Origin: Epiperipatus broadwayi
Lineage: Eukaryota; Onychophora; Udeonychophora; Euonychophora; Peripatidae
Assembly: GCA_028023455.1 (NCBI GenBank)
Contig: JAQFVV010006340.1
Span: 1,967,438 to 2,031,437 of the forward strand
Length of the DNA: 64,000 bases
Direction: 5' to 3'
Shown here: in pieces, positions 13,601-25,526 of the stretch
How positions within the stretch are numbered: the stretch's first letter is position 1
Layout: each line of letters starts with the position of its first letter
Program-made: the position numbers and the translations under genes
Notes under the pieces: model-generated
Database searches by the model: none
Told to the model about the DNA's origin: nothing
The model's input: the letters and a program-made list of their open reading frames with translations, nothing else

Positions 13601-15650
13601 AATATATTTTGGATTATAGTATTATTTTGGTTGCCACATATTTTGGTTGCCACGTAATTATGCTACATATTTATTTAAGATGCCATATGAATAATAAAGG
13701 ATTATATCATATTATTATTTATTATTACACATGATCAGTATTATAATGAGAAAAGAGATAAGATTAAAGTATACATTGAAGATTATTATTATTATTTAAT
13801 TATTATTAGTATTAGTCAGATGTAGTTGAGAATGATATTAAATCCCTTATCATGCTTAATTACAGAAATTATAATTGCTTATAATTATTTTAAAAGAACC
13901 TGAGATTATTTGAGCTACATTATTTAGATAAAGAGATGAAGATTAATTGATTGGGATAATCTTAATTAATTAATTATTATTGAAGATGTAGGAATGCTAT
14001 AGATTTATTGTTTGAGATAATAGAAGGGGAATAATATTCTTATGCCATTGAAGTAATATCCTGTAGGATATTGGCTCAATGTATTCGTCTTGCCACTTGT
14101 AAACTCACTTCATAGTCTCATGATTTTTATTAGATATCCATTTATTCAATTTATGAAACCGAACCATATTATTATTTATTAATTAGAGCTAGGTAAATAA
14201 TATACAGTATTGGAGCATATAATTCTTATTGATTAGATACATTTTAGATGAGAATAACTATTTATCTGAGCTAGACCAATTTATCATTACTACATATTTC
14301 CTGAAAGTGAGGGTACAATATGAAAACGTAAAATCATCATGTTTGTCAACAAATTACGTTAAGAATAAAAATTAATAAAAAAATATTTTAAGCATCACAC
14401 TCTTTTTGTATGCCGTGCATATATGTGGGTTGTTACCAACAATTTGCAAAATTTTAATCTATACAAAAAATATATTAATGGGTTTTTTTTTTTACTTGTT
14501 TTACTTGTTTCAGTACATATGTCAACACAACCTAACCGTAATCATTTATCTGTCAGAAAATCAGATATTTTCAAACATCTTTCATTCTTCAAATCTACTT
14601 GAGCATCACATATCTGAATATTCATGCTGGTATTGACAATTCAACACTTTTCCTAACCCCATTTTGTCATAAATTATATAATTTTTATAAACATTTACTC
14701 CACTACACCAAAACAAAAATGCTTTGAGGTTTTTTAAATGTTAAGTTCTTGGAAAGCATGTTGTGTAAATATTAAATTGCCATCGATTCTACTTTATTTG
14801 ATTTTTATATCATTAACCTTATGCATTAGAAATTTCTGTTTGGCATCAAAACAAGACCAAATATTATATTATTTTGTTATGCATTTTACTTTAATTGCAA
14901 ATGGTTTAACTATTCAAAATATATATTTTAGTTCTAGAGATTGTTTTCCATTACTAAGCTCTCATCTTTTAGCAGAAAAAAAGTTCAAATAAATATATAT
15001 TTACACAAAATTTTTATTTAATTCAGATCTATAGCATGCTTTTTTCATTTCAAATAAATTCTGAGAAATTTGATCTCTGTGAATAAAAAGAGAGTCTGTT
15101 TTTAATGTGTTAGTGTACATTATCAAAACGGAACAATACTTACCAATACGTCTTCGCAAAACCTGTTGAAAAAAATCTGCAACAAAAGACAAAATAATGA
15201 GTTAGACAATTTTTAATATAGAATGGAAAAAGTTATCAATTATTGATTAATTTAATCAAATTGTTTGTTGCACAGTTGTTCATGAGAAATTCAAACTTCA
15301 GAAGCACAGACCCAGATATCATTACTAATACCTTGAGTCCCAGAACTTGCCATCATACTGCACTGGATACATCTTTTCATTATCCTTTGGATCTGTATAT
15401 TATTAAAAAAAGGTCTTCATACTATAGGGATTTTCACATTATGTAATGTGTGGAAGGTAAAAATAAAGACCAGAATGTTGACAATTTCTGAAAAATATGT
15501 AATACGAATAAAACAACAATAATTAGATTCCATTATATCTCTAATAAAATTGATCATGTTAATGACCTATAGCAGAGTAATCTCCTGCATTTAGAGGTTT
15601 TATTTGCAATATGTTATTTGATTATTTGAAAGTACATAGAAAAATAGATA
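7620..15650. other. 8 kb AT-rich intergenic stretch without supported genes
   Basis: Only short frames typical of chance in AT-rich DNA occur here (for example 14406-14636 and 14738-14992); none shows a domain or a repeat of codon pattern. Simple tracts occur: (TAA)n near 8754-8770, (ATTT)n near 9870-9890 and (AT)n near 9754-9770. A promoter-like site at 10446-10480 is listed separately. I see no tRNA, rRNA or transposase. Confidence 0.55.
10446..10480 (+). promoter_or_regulatory. CCAAT box plus TATA box, orphan promoter-like site
   Basis: CCAAT at 10446-10450 inside ttaaccaatcaa and tataaaaata at 10471-10480, about 25 bases apart. The spacing is compressed compared with classical promoters and no reading frame follows. 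It could be a remnant LTR U3 region or chance in AT-rich DNA. Confidence 0.2.
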
Positions 15651-16996
15651 ATCATCTGAAATCCGGGCGGCTGCTTGATGGCGTTGTTGCTATGCAAAAA
15701 CAATCAAATATAACGTTACTGGGCTGCGACTTATATGGATTTTTTTTGGACTTGTTTTTTTATAATACTGCCTGATTTTTTTGTTTAAGTTGAATTTTTT
15801 TTTTATTAAACAAGTTATTTCTTTTTTTTTTTCGTTTTATTTTTTTAATACAAATATTTTTTGGGTTTGTTTTACTCATTTTTATTAATAAAAAGTAAAC
15901 CAAAATAACTTTTGACGCATTCATGATGAACAAACTTGTTTTAATAATCCTGCTCACCAAAAATAGATAATAGCAATAATTTGGAATTTTTTCGATTTTT
16001 TTTAAATATATTGTTCTATCCCCTTTTTTGTTTTAATAAATTGTTTTTCTTCTTATTAAAGCAAAAGTAACTTCTGTGTCAGTGACAACAAACTTGTTTT
16101 GAAACCCCCTGGACTCACAGCAAAGCCGAGAGGTATCGCAGCCGCCATGCAAGCAAGTAGTTGGTTGCAGACTATGACATATGGAATAAAAAAACCTTCT
16201 TTTCCCTTTTATTTACATTTCATTTGAATTACCTTTTCTTTTTTGTGTGTGATTTTGCAATAAACTGTTCAAATTTTGGGGGGTTTCTTTTTTTGTTATT
16301 AAAAATAACAACTACACCAAAATAATCACTTGTTTTAACCCTGTTGAAAAAAAAAATCCAAATACTTGGGACAATTTAGAATGAAATAAAAAAAAAATAC
16401 TACACATACTTTTGACTTTTTAAACTTATTTTTATTAATTAATTGATTTATGTAGTAAAAAACAATCAAACTTTGTTGTTAAGACTAACAAATTGTCAAC
16501 AATTGACAAATTTTTAAAAATTGCACGTTCTTCTTCTCAGCCATTTTATCGGTCTCATATTTTTTCATGTTTAAACCTGACTTAGTCCGTGACCTCAGCT
16601 GAATGATGTTCAGACCTACTCTTAGCCAATTTTTTTACACCTTACCAGTTCTATAAAAAAGGGTCAGGACAATTATTCAATTCTTAGTAATTAAGATCAT
16701 CATTATAGTCCAAATGACATTACTCTGTTATGGACATTTGAAATGTTGTGCTCATGTGGAATTAAGACACTCTCAAACGATACAGTAGTCAACTGTGACG
16801 AGTGAGAAATTCACATAAACAGTCGCACACAAAAGAGACCGTAATATTATGTGCAATGCCATATAAAGTAGCGTGCAATGGCTAATACAAAATAAATATT
16901 GTATTTAGCTGTAAGTACAGCTTTAGAAATAGGATTTTTATGTGTTTTGACACATAAACAATGGCATTAAGTTGGCATACCCGGACTTCAGATGAT
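15651..16996. mobile_element. TIR element (~1.35 kb) with TA flanks, non-autonomous
   Basis: The left end (15651-15667, atcatctgaaatccggg) and right end (16980-16996, cccggacttcagatgat) are inverted repeats matching at 16 of 17 positions. Both are flanked directly by TA (15649-15650 and 16997-16998), the target duplication of Tc1/mariner-type DNA transposons. The interior is rich in T runs with imperfect ~140 bp units (aacaaacttgtttt at about 15928 and again near 16088) and has no transposase frame. A GC-rich motif near the left end (gcggctgcttgatggcg) recurs inverted at about 16137-16155. It also has a TATA-like tctataaaaaagg at about 16650, so an LTR reading (TGAAATCC...ACTTCA) is the alternative; the TA flank favours a DNA element. 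Confidence 0.6.
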
Positions 16997-16998
16997 TA

Positions 16999-17533
16999 CT
17001 GAAAAATAAAGATGATAAAATAAATAAAAATTGTTGGTATATGAGCCTAACTAAATTATAGGAATGAAAATAATTTTCAGTAGCATTAAAGTAAGTTTTT
17101 TGTATATCTAAAAAATAGTGATTGATAATAATATAACTTTCAAAACAAGAAAGATAATAATTTAAAAAAAATTGCTACAAATAATATATCAATATTATTA
17201 TTTGGAATGGATGTAATTAAATTGGATGTGATTTTATTATTGTTACATCTCACATTAAAATATGAAAACTTTCAAGTTACAGTAAAGGAAATCATCTATC
17301 TAATTAAATGCAACAGGGAATACAAATATATTGTTGAAAAAATAAGCAGTTTTAATGAAAGTGAGCTGAAAATTTTGTAGAGGAGATAATAATAGGATAA
17401 GGAGGTTAAGTATTGAGTTGGATTATAAGACATTACAAAATAATAAAAATCATATTTGGAAGATTAATAGATGAACTAAGAAAATTTCATTTTAGTGGAG
17501 TATAAATAGAATTTTAAATATATATGTATATAT
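16999..17533. other. AT-rich spacer ending in an (AT) tract
   Basis: No gene or repeat recognised. The last bases (tatatgtatatat) form the AT-rich target just before the LTR of element A. Confidence 0.5.
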
Positions 17534-18302
17534 TGAAGTGGTAAATTTGTAGTACATATTTAACTTCACTGCCTGGTGACATTACAGACCTTTAAAGTAG
17601 GGTTTGAACCAGTTTATATGTTTATTTGGTCATCCAGGAAGGTTAAGCACACAAATATACACATATAACTTCCACCCTGTTTATTCAAAATGGTTATGCG
17701 TAACCAGTTGAATTATTATTTTAGCTTAAATATATTTTATTTCCAAGCTTGTAAATTTCCTTCACTTAGATAATTGTGTATGTGCATATATGTATTATAG
17801 ATATAAAAATAAATACAATTAATGTAAAGCTAAAACAATACTAGATAATCCTAGAAAGTATTATTACAATTTAAAAATGTCATTCTCGTTTAACTATTTC
17901 AAGTCAAATTAACAAAAATCATATTCTTAAAGCTATTTCCAATTTTAAGAAATACGTTTAAATAATGTGTATTTGTTTACATCTTCCTATATTGCCATAT
18001 TTCAAGTGTAGGAGGAGTAAAAGTTCTAGGAATGTGCAAAGAACATGCAAAATTTGTTCAGATATCTCGTTCTCTTGTGTTCGATTAGAGAGTGAAAACA
18101 GAATGACTTTGTGAGTAGTGGAAAGATTTGCCTTTCCTGATCTTAGATTGCCTTTGTTCTGCTTTTCCGCCATGCCATTGCTACATGAGAACTGTTATGT
18201 TTAACTGTGAAGGAACTTTTGGAAGATGCCTACCATTGTTTTGTTAATATTGTGCCTTCACGTCCAAACTTTGTATACGTTATTCTAAATGGCCACCATG
18301 AC

Positions 18303-18310
18303 TTATAAAG
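18303..18310 (+). promoter_or_regulatory. Candidate LTR TATA box (first)
   Basis: The sequence acttataaaggtaa is kept unchanged in the 3' LTR at 26296-26303. It lies about 770 bases from the LTR start, comparable with the TATA position in LTR B (about 650) and LTR C (about 450). Choosing between this and the 19317 site needs transcript data. Confidence 0.35.
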
Positions 18311-19258
18311 GTAATCAATTTTACCAAAGAATGAACTCTTTATATTCCTCACTTCTTTCCTAAATTTTAATTGTACTCATAATGTAATCTTTTATTTATA
18401 CAATAACTGACTATAAACTTAGTTATAGTTAAATTTGTGATTTTCTCTCTAAAGTTTTAAAACCTCATTCTATAAAATACTATCACAGAATTAGATATTT
18501 TAAATCTATCACTAGTTTTAAAGTTTCATGCTTTAGTTATCTTTTTCATGCGGCAAAACTTATTTTAAACTATGTATTTTATTGAATTATTTTTAGTATG
18601 CTAATGTTTCAATCTAATGAACTTATATCATTTCAGCTACCATTCTGATATTTTTGGAATATTTAAATAGTTAAATGTAAAAATGCTTATTGAACGCAGT
18701 TTGTTTGATTGAATATTTTAAAATATATGCTTAATGGCGGATTGTTTAAAAAGTCATATTATGGGATAAGATAAACCTTTTGTTGTTGACGCTATCGATT
18801 TAAATGCATTTTATGTTCTCTAAGTAAATTTGATTATTAATCGATTTTATAATTATTTATTGCTTTCATGTCATTGAGCATGAACTTGCTTATAATATAA
18901 TATCGTTTAAGAATACTTGGGGCTTGTTAACTAAGAAAATAATATTTTCCCTCTTTTATATTTGACATCCTAATTTGCTAAGATTTTACGTATGTTGCTG
19001 AGTGGGTTAATATTTTGTCATGGCATTATGCATGATATTGTTATTTTATTTAAGCTTAAATTAGTACCTTAAAAACGTTTAAGACTTAATCTACATTCAC
19101 ATTGCTTATTTATGATATCATTCTCAAGATTTTGTATTTTGCAATGTCATATTTATACCTTGGAAGTCCGGATTTTTTTTCATGTAACTTGTCTGAGAAT
19201 GAGATTTGGTAGCTCCGATCTCAGGACAAACAATAGTTTGTTAAGGCTCTTCATTGGA

Positions 19259-19324
19259 TGACGTCAGCAAACGTACTATGGAACCTTACTACTCGTCTCT
19301 TTGAATACCACCTTGTTATAAATA
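19259..19324 (+). promoter_or_regulatory. CRE palindrome plus TATA box in 5' LTR
   Basis: TGACGTCA at 19259-19266 followed by tataaata at 19317-19324. In the 3' LTR the same place reads taacatca and tataagta, so both motifs are altered there. CREB/ATF-type factors bind TGACGTCA; any promoter activity here is inference. Confidence 0.3.
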
Positions 19325-20331
19325 CAAGCATCTCTTATATGATAAAGCTTTTAGTCCAAAGATGGACATAAACTCCACTTTTAACGCTATCATTATAGTC
19401 ATCACTGTGAGTTCTTTTTATGTATAGTTCTCATATTATCTATAAGATGTGGTGCTGTGATGTTTGTAAACCACTCGTTTAATAATTAGTCTAATATTTT
19501 AGGATTGTCACAGTAACGCTTATTTAGGCTAACCCATTCCTCATTTGTACAGGCCCTGATATGCTCATGAACGTTAAATTATTTAACTGTCATATCAAGA
19601 ATAAATCTCTCTTTGGAGATGAATTTATAAACATCATTATCATTACTTAAAGTAATGATCATAGCATTGATAACATTAATTTGTTATTATTTATAGCTCA
19701 TTAGCATACTAAATCAGTTGCCTATATGCAAAGTAATAACTGCATGAAATCTGTGCTATGTTTCTAATGTAAATTATTTTTTTTATGTTCATTAAATTAT
19801 GTTGAGAATTACTCATGTGTTTGGGTCTTACTGAATTTCACTCATTGAATCCCATTTAATCTTTATAATAGTGTTAGTAATATTTAAAAGTTATAACTGA
19901 TTATTTTAAATGGACATTTATCTCTGGGTTGTTTTATCTTTGCTCATTCTGGATGGATACTATTTTATAATTCATGTTTCTTTTGCAATGCTAGCTGTGT
20001 GCAATTCATTTAAATTTATAGATTTTCCCTTCACATAAGATATTTGATTGAGCCAAGATTTAATATTATTTATTTATACTAATTACCCTGTAGATCTCAT
20101 GTTTCTCCGCTGTGTCTCCAGGACTGGAATTAATAAAATTTCATCTGTTATCATCAGAAGTATTGTTCATAATGTTTTAGTTTTAGAAAAGAGCAGATAG
20201 GGTAGAATTCATGATTGCTCTTGACCTGTGTATCTTGGGCAGAATGGATTTAGAGTACTTTTGCTTAGATTCTAAACCTTGTTAGATGAGCATACAATTC
20301 TGACCAGTACAGGTTTTTTTTTTCCCAGGCT

Positions 20332-20352
20332 TGGCTGCCCAATCGTTGGGGC
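20332..20352 (+). other. Primer-binding-site-like sequence (tRNA-Lys type), element A
   Basis: The sequence TGGCTGCCCAA followed by TCGTTGGGGC starts 20 bases after the LTR end. It matches the complement of the 3' end of animal tRNA-Lys(CUU) (TGGCGCCCAACGTGGGG) apart from three single-base insertions. A primer site just inside the 5' LTR is expected for an LTR retroelement. Element B carries a related site at the same offset. Confidence 0.55.
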
Positions 20353-20554
20353 TTTGATTAATTAAATCTCACATCCTGTTGAGTTCTTATGTTTTTAATG
20401 ACTTAATCATTGGGGCTTCGTTTATTAATAAATTTTCGTGGTTTAATACCGTAAGCTATATCAGTAAAACAGTACTGTTAGTGAAAATTATTATTTTAAA
20501 AATAATTAAATGGTTTATATATATATGCGTGTGTGTGTATCTTATACTATATCA

Positions 20555-20594
<40 letters not shown>

Positions 20595-20818
20595 TTGTTA
20601 ATACATGTTCATGACAATAAGGAGAAAGAAAATTTAAGTGTTAGAAAAGTAGTAAGGATAGATTGGAGCAATGGGTAGAATAGATGAAAGAAATATTTTT
20701 TTCTTTATCAAAATTAAGTAGGGTATATCTCAGTTTTGATATTTAGAAGTATCCAATATCGATATTATGTTAAAAACTTTAATTTAAAAGTATTGCTTGC
20801 TAGAAGATATTTAAAATG

Positions 20819-21135
20819 TTTGTTTCCTATTATTAGTAGCCTCAAAGCAGGTGAAGACTTCAAATTGAGAATTGTATGTCAAGCAGTCCAATGCAGTGGA
20901 CATTACACTTCAATGTCATTGATTTCTAGAGTAACCTTGAATATTTTAATTGTTCGTTTCCTATTATTAGTAGCCTCAAACCAGGTGAAGACCTTCAAAA
21001 TAGAATTGTATGTCAAGCGGTACGATGTAGTGGACATTACGCTTCAATGACATTGATTGTTAGAGTAACCTTGAAGCAGGTGAAGATTTTTTATGTAACC
21101 AAGCAGCCAGATGCAGTTGGCAAAATGCTTTAATG
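20819..21135. repeat. ~134 bp tandem repeat, 2.3 units, in element A leader
   Basis: The units begin with cctattattagtagcctcaaa at 20826 and 20960, 134 bases apart, and contain gtggacattac and cattgatt. A third, partial unit runs from about 21072 to 21135 (gaagcaggtgaagatt, cagatgcagt). Short open frames here are by-products of the repeat. The stretch lies between the primer site and the coding region. Confidence 0.85.
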
Positions 21136-21908
21136 GTTTACATATTTTTATGCTAGCAAAAGTGAAAATTGATATCGATAAATAAAGGTTATTGGAAAGA
21201 ATATTAATTTTGACATTTTTGTTATAACCTCAAGCTTCTTAGAAATTATTTAAATTCCTAAATTCAAACTTAGGTTAGTCACACATTGTCAGTTTGTAGT
21301 AAGTAATACTTATTCATGAAATAAATTGTTTTATTCTAAGTTATGTTGATCCATGTTGTATAACTTGCATACTTGTATGGTGATGGTATTTTCTTGCCTT
21401 GATTTTATTACAGTATAATGTAAATCACCTTAAACACTATTTGCGTATACATAAAATTTATTTGTGTGAGGTAAATTTTATAGCTGTTGCAGATTATTGC
21501 AAAAAAATAAATATAAGGATATATTTTGCTGATTTCAAAATAGCTTTAAAAATAAATATATATTTAGTATAACAATTGTGAATCATTACATCAATGGGAA
21601 GGGAAAGTTGTGTCCATCTCTATAAGCATGAATAACCCAAATATTAGAAGTTATTAATCTTGCCGTGTTGGCATGGCGCCTTGTATTTATACAATTATAA
21701 ATTTTGCCAACCGATGATTCCACGTGCTAATGTAACTTACATTGAGTGAGATTCAAACGTGAGTAAATATTTAAAAAGAGGGAAAATCATACTCCGCTTT
21801 AGCTTACTGTTATACTTTGTATTATCAATTTACTAATAATTTTTTTAGTCAATTCCAGGTGCAAAGAGAACAGATGGAAAAATCGCAAAAGAAGTGAAGG
21901 CATGGTAA

Positions 21909-22019
<111 letters not shown>

Positions 22020-22298
22020 GTGTTATAGAATTGATAGTTAATAGTTTTATATAATATATAGCTTAAATGATATAGGCAAATTCAAGTAGTGGAGAAGAGT
22101 AGATATAAGTAATAGAGGTGGTTAGGCATCATATAAGTTAGGCAGGGCAGGAGAAAGTGGTAGGTATGATGGGAAAATGGTAGTATAGGGGCGATTGAGG
22201 AAAAGGGATATGTGAATAACCCATAGCAAATAATAATGAGTTACAGAATTAGCACTCTCAACAAAATAAACAATAATAACCACCAGTTATTTATAATA

Positions 22299-25246
22299 AT
22301 GCAAGATCTATTAAAGAAAGAAGCTGAAGAATGGAAGAAAGAAGCTGAAGAACGAAAGAAAGGAGCTGAAGAATTTCAGAAGATGATGCAGGGTCTATTA
22401 GAAAAATAAGCTGAAAGACATCAGAAGATGGAAGAATGGATGGAGGAAACTCATGGAGAAAGAGCACTTGTTATCAAATAGATGAAAGCAAAATATCTAC
22501 AAAAGGATATGATAAAGCACAAAGATCAGTTAAGAGATTACCAAGTAGTCCAGGAAGAAATTAATGATCAACTTTATGAGCTAAATGATAATGCTAAATA
22601 TGAGTATGAATCATATAAAAAGGAGATAAATAAAATTAAGAACACACTTCTAGAAACTCAGACAAAAATACAACTGGATTTTAAAGACTCTGAAAAGAAT
22701 GATTTAAATATGAAAGGTCTGGATTTTTTTATGACACAAAAATGTGAAACTGATTTGAACTATCGGGAAAATATGATTAAAGAAACTATTAGAAATGCTA
22801 CTAATGTTGAAACATTACCTATGGATATAACATTATGTGATGAAAATATTTCTACTCAGTATTCCTTTTTATTTGATGAAAAGCTTGATCCCAGTTGTCT
22901 TTCGAAGGCAATAGAAACAAATAAGATGAAATCATCTAAATTGTATATTCTAACAGAAGTCCAAAGAGATTCTTTATTGAAATATCAATCTAGAAATTTT
23001 GAAAAGTTTATAGATCCATTCTATAATCCAGATAATCAAGCAAATTGTGAAATTTTGATTGATACTTCCATCAATAAATCTGTTACAGTTAATCAGATTT
23101 ATCAAGAAGAAGAAATTTCATTTGGTTCTAACACAATACCTGATGAAAACCAAATTCAGCCATTTGTTTTGAATTCTATCAGCAATGATAAGTCAACAAG
23201 ATATTTGGATTCTGCAATGAATTTGCATGAAGATTTATCAATTAATGAAGAGACTAGGCCTAAATTTTGTGTTAATGATAGAATTGCTGGAAAAATGGAT
23301 AGTGATAGAATTTTTTTTCATGTTGAAAACAAGTTTGAAGATAGTTCTAGTAATATTTCATATGTTAATATTGCTTTGTTAAATAAATTTTGTAAAAATA
23401 AATTGACTAATAAGCAGTTTGATAAAAGTAATTGTAATGTTCAAGAATTAGACAACAGGAATGAAGAACTACCTTTTCACCAAAGTGATTCTTTAATAGA
23501 TAAAATTGAATCGGGTGTCCTTTTATCTGAATGTGCTTTAAAATCTTTTGAAAGTCCTAATAAAGAGTCTTTAAATAAAAATATAATGTTTGAAGAAACA
23601 CATGATTGTTTATTAAAACAAACATTTTCTGAAAAGCAATGTGTAAGTTGTAAAAAAAAAAAAAAACACATGCCAAATGATCACTTTATTTTTATTGTTC
23701 AAAATTCTAAGAAAAGAAGGTGTAATATGTTAAATACCTTATCAGATGATATAAAAATGGCAACTTATTTAAATGGTTTTATTAGAGTTGATAAGAATGT
23801 AAATATTTCAACAACTAATGATGTTGAAATGACAACTGGTGTAAATAATATTAAAACTGGCAAGAAATTTTTGCAGAAAACTATCATTTCTGATATAAAA
23901 ATGACAAGGTTCCTCCACACACTGTTAACATATAACAATGTCAATTGATATCTGAGAAAACTAGTAGTTTTTATAAATTAGATAATTCTTCAGTCAGAAA
24001 TGATATGAAATTTGCTTCTTGCTTGTCTAACAGAATTGCTGGTGAAAGTCAACTTAAATTGAATTGTATTGTTCATAATCAGGAAAAAGATTCAGTTTTA
24101 AATATTACTGAAGTTTTAAATATTCAGAACAAGATGAATTTTAGTGGTTCTTTAGATAAAGATAATATGGAAATAACTACTTCCTTGCCTAATGTAGCTG
24201 ATGCTAATGAAATGCAGATGGATTTAAACTATTTAGTACATGACAGTGAAAATAGCATTAAAGTACATTCTCCAGATGAAGTAAATAGAAATGATATAGA
24301 AATAAATTCTTATTCTCTTGGTTTGGGTGATACAAGTGAAAAATGCATTGGGGTGAATTATAATTTTATAGTTTCAAATATTAGTGAACTCCATTTTAAC
24401 AATTTAAATTCTAATTGGAATGTAACATCTACAATGAAAACAGAAAGCTATGTTAATAATTCATTTTCTTTGGATTCAAGGTTGATATTACCAAGCACTA
24501 AAGAGATGGATATTATAGTTACTAATAATTCTGAAAGATTTGTAAGTAAAGAGACAATTCCATTTTTGAAAGAAAATGATAAACTTTCTTTGAACAGTAA
24601 ACATGAGTCTCATTGTTTTTCCAAAGCCCAAGATATTGATGTGAAGATAGCAGAGTGTATTGATGAAGTTTCTATAGGACAGTGTTTTCAAAAGATTGTT
24701 CATGATAAAGAAAATGTTCAGATTGCTGTTAGTAAGGCAATCAAAACTAAGATTATTCATGATAAAGAAAATATTAAAATTCCTGTTAATAAATCTATCA
24801 AAACTGCCATAGATAAAGAAGATGCATTTATTTCTACTATTGAAAAATATGAAGATGTAAACATTCATGAAATGAATTTATTTATTGCAGAAAATATTGA
24901 TCCTGCAACAAGTAAGAATATCATATTTAACAGTAGTAATAATGCTTTTAGTATGGAGACGACTACAAACCTAATATTATATAAACCTAAAATTTTTAGA
25001 AATATTAGTTATAGTAATACAGAGATTTTAAAATTCTTACTAGATGAGAGTATTTGTATCTATCAAAGATGTGACCAGCAAAGTGCTCAATTACAATTAG
25101 CCCACATAGCAAAAACTAGGGTAAGAAAGAGACATATACCTCATCATAAATTTTGTTTAGATCAGATGTGACTTAAGGTTCCTAAGTATAATAATGTTGC
25201 ATATCAGTTAAAACTGTATATATCACCCAACCCAGAGAAAGAATAG
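22299..25246 (+). pseudogene. Element A reading frame: coiled coil, MELT-like repeats, integrase-like tail (broken)
   Basis: The first ATG at 22299 opens a heptad-rich segment (KKEAEEWKKEAEERKKGAEE) that continues in the same frame through a TAA at 22407-22409 and a TAG at 22479-22481 into an open 488-codon stretch ending at 23948. The frame then shifts and is open from 23936 to a TGA at 25169-25171; the same frame runs on to a TAG at 25244-25246. In total about 980 codons with three stops and one frameshift. Residues up to about 130 look coiled-coil. The middle is Asn/Asp/Ser/Lys-rich and carries degenerate units of about 25-50 residues centred on D-x-x-M-x-[IMF]-T-like cores (DIKMATYL, DVEMTTGV, DIKMTRFL, NMEITTSL). 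A second short repeat reads HDKENVQI / HDKENIKI. The end (QLQLAHIAKTRVRKRH, then KFCLDQM and LKVPKYNN) resembles the segment leading into integrase C-terminal domains and parallels the tail of element B. I see no protease, RT or zinc knuckle. The function of the middle is unknown. Confidence 0.6.
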
Positions 25247-25517
25247 TAAAAGGTGGTTTGGAATTGATAGGACAGCATAATGCATCAGGATGGACCATTG
25301 ATTTTCAAAGGGATTTAGCAGAATAGGGATATCCCAATTAGTACATTGTGATTAGAATTTCGTGAAGTGAAGCATAGACAAAAGAGTAGTAAAGAGAATA
25401 TAGACTAGCTTATTACTTTTAGTTTGACCATGTGTTTCTTTGCCACTTGGAATATTAATTTTAAAGATATAAATAAAATCATTTTTTAAACAATTTTTTC
25501 TGTTTGTTTCTATAATT

Positions 25518-25526
25518 AGGAGAATG
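25518..25526 (+). other. Polypurine-tract-like sequence, element A
   Basis: The sequence aggagaatg sits immediately before the TG of the 3' LTR, the position where plus-strand priming needs a purine-rich run. It is short and contains one T, so support is weak. Confidence 0.35.

Larger units (their letters stand above)
17534..20311 (+). repeat. 5' LTR of element A (~2.78 kb)
   Basis: It begins TGAAGTGGTAAAT and folds back at once on atttaacttca (to 17568). Two TATA-like sites occur: ttataaag at 18303-18310 and tataaata at 19317-19324, the second 50 bases after a perfect cAMP-response palindrome (TGACGTCA, 19259-19266). The copy at 25527-30066 matches along the whole length with scattered substitutions and small indels, apart from the nested insertion. 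No credible protein is encoded; the small minus-strand frame at 17958-18173 is not kept in the other copy. Confidence 0.75.

Noticed and set aside
17958-18173. Minus-strand 71-codon frame in LTR A
   Set aside because: The same region in the 3' LTR has indels that break the frame; no domain.
24488-24868. 126-codon minus-strand frame
   Set aside because: Antisense shadow of the element A reading frame, as are the plus-strand frames within the RTE copies (for example 58581-58787 and 60682-60921).
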